In this document: piece after piece, positions 63,737-64,000 of the stretch
How the letters are laid out: every line of letters begins with the position of its first letter
How positions within the stretch are numbered: the stretch's first letter is position 1
Source: Polaromonas jejuensis NBRC 106434
GTDB taxonomy: Bacteria > Pseudomonadota > Gammaproteobacteria > Burkholderiales > Burkholderiaceae_C
Reading direction: 5' to 3'
Assembly: GCF_001598235.1 (NCBI RefSeq)
Contig: NZ_BCYO01000003.1
Location: 1-64,000, forward strand
DNA length: 64,000 nt
The notes under the pieces: model-generated
Told to the model about the DNA's origin: nothing
The model's database searches: none
What the model saw: only the letters and a program-made list of their open reading frames with translations
Made by a program: the position numbers and the translations under genes

Positions 63737-64000
63737 GCGGCGGCCCGCCCGTAGATTTCCGCTTCGTGCGCAAAGTTGGCGCGCACCAGGGCCTCGGCCA
63801 CGGGCGGGCAGACGCTGTTGCCGCACATGCGGACCTGCGCCGATTTGGTCAGGCTCAGGCCCTGGCAGGCGTCATCGCCGATGATGTAGTCGGCCGGAAA
63901 GCCCTGGGCCCGGAACAATTCACGGGGCGTGAGCATGCGCAACCCGATGTCCACGATCTGGTAGTCCTGGCCCTTGATGGTGACCAGGCCGAAGCGGTCG
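63733..64000 (-). CDS. DNA (cytosine-5) methyltransferase, C-terminal part
   Basis: The frame is open to the window edge, so only the last 88 or so residues are present. MLTPRELFRAQGFPADYIIG is the late target-recognition/motif IX region of C5-methyltransferases, and QVRMCGNSVCPPVAEALV is motif X. It is the first visible gene of the minus-strand element train. With no restriction gene visible, it may be a phage-type orphan methylase. Confidence 0.85.
   Translation of the reverse strand, partial: DRFGLVTIKGQDYQIVDIGLRMLTPRELFRAQGFPADYIIGDDACQGLSLTKSAQVRMCGNSVCPPVAEALVRANFAHEAEIYGRAAA

Overview
The window reads as a chromosomal segment of a betaproteobacterium of the order Burkholderiales, most like Comamonadaceae (Polaromonas/Rhodoferax type). 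The support is indirect: the gene families, the high GC of positions 18.7-57 kb, and short dispersed GCTAT...ATAGC palindromes between genes. I could not run a database search, so the genus is inference.

Region A (1-18.7 kb) has visibly lower GC than what follows and looks like a catabolic island. It holds the end of an MHS-type transporter, a DsbA-like isomerase, a DJ-1/PfpI protein and a PaiB-like flavoprotein. A minus-strand operon follows: polar amino acid ABC transporter (binding protein, two permeases, ATPase), serine O-acetyltransferase and a glyoxalase-like protein, with a divergent LysR gene. Next come a LysR-TsaC pair and a plus-strand run of hydroxyacid dehydrogenase, aldehyde dehydrogenase, DUF3100 membrane protein, M20 amidohydrolase and L-serine dehydratase. 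It ends at a broken RBBP9-type hydrolase pseudogene at about 18.35-18.73 kb.

Region B (18.7-57 kb) is high-GC core-like DNA. It includes a DOPA-dioxygenase-like gene with divergent LysR, and the glycine cleavage operon gcvT-gcvH-gcvP behind a tandem glycine riboswitch. It also has an ACS-family transporter beside a decayed erythronate-dehydrogenase-like remnant, ETF-quinone oxidoreductase, catalase, a carboxymuconolactone-decarboxylase-type protein and a 3-oxoacid CoA-transferase pair. A phthalate catabolic locus follows: reductase, dihydrodiol dehydrogenase and MarR regulator on the minus strand; Rieske oxygenase, TctC-type binding protein and 4,5-dihydroxyphthalate decarboxylase on the plus strand. 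After it come a broken DMT transporter and a receptor-histidine kinase.

Region C (57-64 kb) is an integrative element next to tRNA-Gly(CCC), with a P4-type tyrosine integrase. Apart from the integrase, everything is one minus-strand gene train: C5-DNA methyltransferase, two small phage-like genes, two DUF1566-type target genes, avd, a template repeat, a PP-loop/PAPS-reductase-like gene, a reverse transcriptase and an AlpA-like gene. This is a diversity-generating retroelement (DGR). All 26 differences between the template repeat and its two variable repeats (14 and 12) fall at template adenines. Unusual points are a PP-loop gene between template and RT, a template repeat lying inside a small ORF joined by ATGA overlaps to both neighbours, and one target whose 14 changes are all A-to-G.
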